Below, one piece after another: positions 63,501 to 64,000 of a stretch of DNA of 64,000 nt; within the stretch, counting starts at the first letter, position 1, and the number at the start of each line of letters is the position of its first letter. The stretch spans positions 5,809,505 through 5,873,504 of the forward strand of contig NC_064434.1 of assembly GCF_023343835.1 (NCBI RefSeq), in the 5' to 3' direction. The DNA is from Lagopus muta (Eukaryota; Chordata; Aves; Galliformes; Phasianidae). Position numbers and translations under genes: made by a program. The notes beneath the pieces were generated by a model. It was given only the letters and a program-made list of their open reading frames with translations, did no database searches and was not told the DNA's origin.

Positions 63501-64000
63501 TTCATAGTGCCTTTGAGACTCCTGTGAAAAGAAGGGTGCTGGATTTTGCTGAAAGCCTCAAGAAATCAAGAGCTCGCTGGTTTTCTTCTCAGATCAAATG
63601 GTCACCTGGCTCCAGCGATGAGGAAAGTGGAGCTGTTTCTGTGAAGCCAGCACCACTGAGGAGGTTGGATGTGTCCCCACTGCAGGCTGCCAGCATCCCC
63701 ACTGCTGCACGCACGGAGTTTTCTTCCCAGTTATCCCCTAAGCCTGCTGCCTCATACCAGCCCATCGTGCCCGTGATGTCTTTTTATAGCAAGGAAAAGC
63801 AATACCTTACTATTCTAGAGAGGAAACAGCTGAGTGAGAATGGAGCTTTTGGGGACAGGGGCAGTTGTAAGAGTCCCCTGGCTGCCAGCAGGACTGAGAA
63901 AGTTAATGTGAATGTCAGCAGGAACACGAATTCGAAGCCAGCCAGGCCTGCAGCTGGTTCCAAGCATGGCAAAACTGCCCCCAAAGCCCTTAAGAAGCTG
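60573..64000 (+). CDS. ESCO2: ESCO2, cohesin acetyltransferase (N-terminal part)
   Basis: ESCO2 acetylates SMC3 to establish sister-chromatid cohesion in S phase. Only the disordered N-terminal region is in the window; the zinc finger and acetyltransferase domain lie beyond the right edge. Exons are 60573-60589 (donor GTGAGG), 60896-60958 (donor GTATGT) and 63508 to past 64000 (acceptor TTTCATAG). Phase is consistent, reading [21 protein letters not shown] second in-frame ATG at 60912 gives MAAVSSQKR, which aligns with human MAALTPRKR, so it may be the main start. In exon 3 [19 protein letters not shown] matches human VSFYNQNKWYLNPLERK, the anchor for identification. Basic KR-rich patches ([10 protein letters not shown]) fit nuclear targeting. 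The gene is divergent from CCDC25, as in human 8p21. Confidence 0.9.
61014..61650 (-). repeat. CR1 LINE, ~640 bp, in ESCO2 intron 2
   Basis: It starts 'agagtcacagcatggttggg' on the + strand and continues through 'tcaggctgcccagggccca' and 'ctgaacaagcccaactcca' to a segment resembling the CR1 3'-proximal coding region. Confidence 0.9.
61770..62328 (+). repeat. CR1 LINE, ~560 bp, in ESCO2 intron 2
   Basis: A + strand copy runs from 'cctgcccctctgctttgtgc' to 'gaaacgattctgtgac'. It pairs as an inverted relative with the copy at 57560-58160. Confidence 0.9.
62329..63507. other. ESCO2 intron 2, no gene recognised
   Basis: AT-richer unique-looking intronic sequence; no supported exon or repeat family on either strand. 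Confidence 0.4.

Overview
This is vertebrate nuclear DNA, almost certainly from a bird and most likely a galliform such as chicken, turkey or quail. The signs are many CR1 LINE fragments with the avian 3' end, no SINEs or L1, compact GC-rich introns, long micro- and minisatellites, and proteins that read as sauropsid orthologues of single-copy genes. Species is inferred from gene order and sequence style; it was not searched.

The window holds six host genes and one virus-derived open frame. KCNK3 (TASK-1 potassium channel, + strand, two coding exons, 7766-18866) is preceded by a GTGCA-rich minisatellite and a CGG-rich CpG promoter. SLC35F6 (+, six coding exons, 24231-27931) follows and converges on CLU (clusterin, - strand, 32504-28714). 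The CLU promoter near 33500-33600 carries the conserved heat-shock-like clusterin element. Between CLU and SCARA3 lies a long open pol-like frame of class I (gammaretrovirus-like) retroviral origin (about 35500-38191), followed by a pile-up of CR1 3' ends. SCARA3 (+, 40971-45609) is a membrane collagen-like scavenger receptor. CCDC25 (-, 59741-48956) and ESCO2 (+, from 60573, running off the right edge) are head to head and share a CpG promoter with NRF1-like, ZNF143-like and CCAAT motifs.

The order KCNK3-SLC35F6 matches human 2p23, while CLU-SCARA3-CCDC25-ESCO2 matches human 8p21. The roughly 500 bp between the SLC35F6 and CLU polyadenylation signals is therefore a boundary between two human synteny blocks. 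The genes do not form one pathway: they cover a leak K+ channel, a lysosomal or mitochondrial membrane transporter, an extracellular chaperone, a collagenous scavenger receptor, an NFACT-R/DNA-sensor protein and a cohesin acetyltransferase.

Most of the remaining sequence is simple or tandem repeat. The most notable items are the preserved retroviral pol frame with no visible LTRs, gag or env; a minisatellite that appears to have grown out of the KCNK3 stop-codon region; a 15-bp tandem duplication that doubles a CCDC25 splice donor in frame; and two coding exon edges (SLC35F6 last exon, CLU exon 6) where one extra base in a homopolymer breaks the expected frame. The last pattern suggests either assembly error or real lesions.
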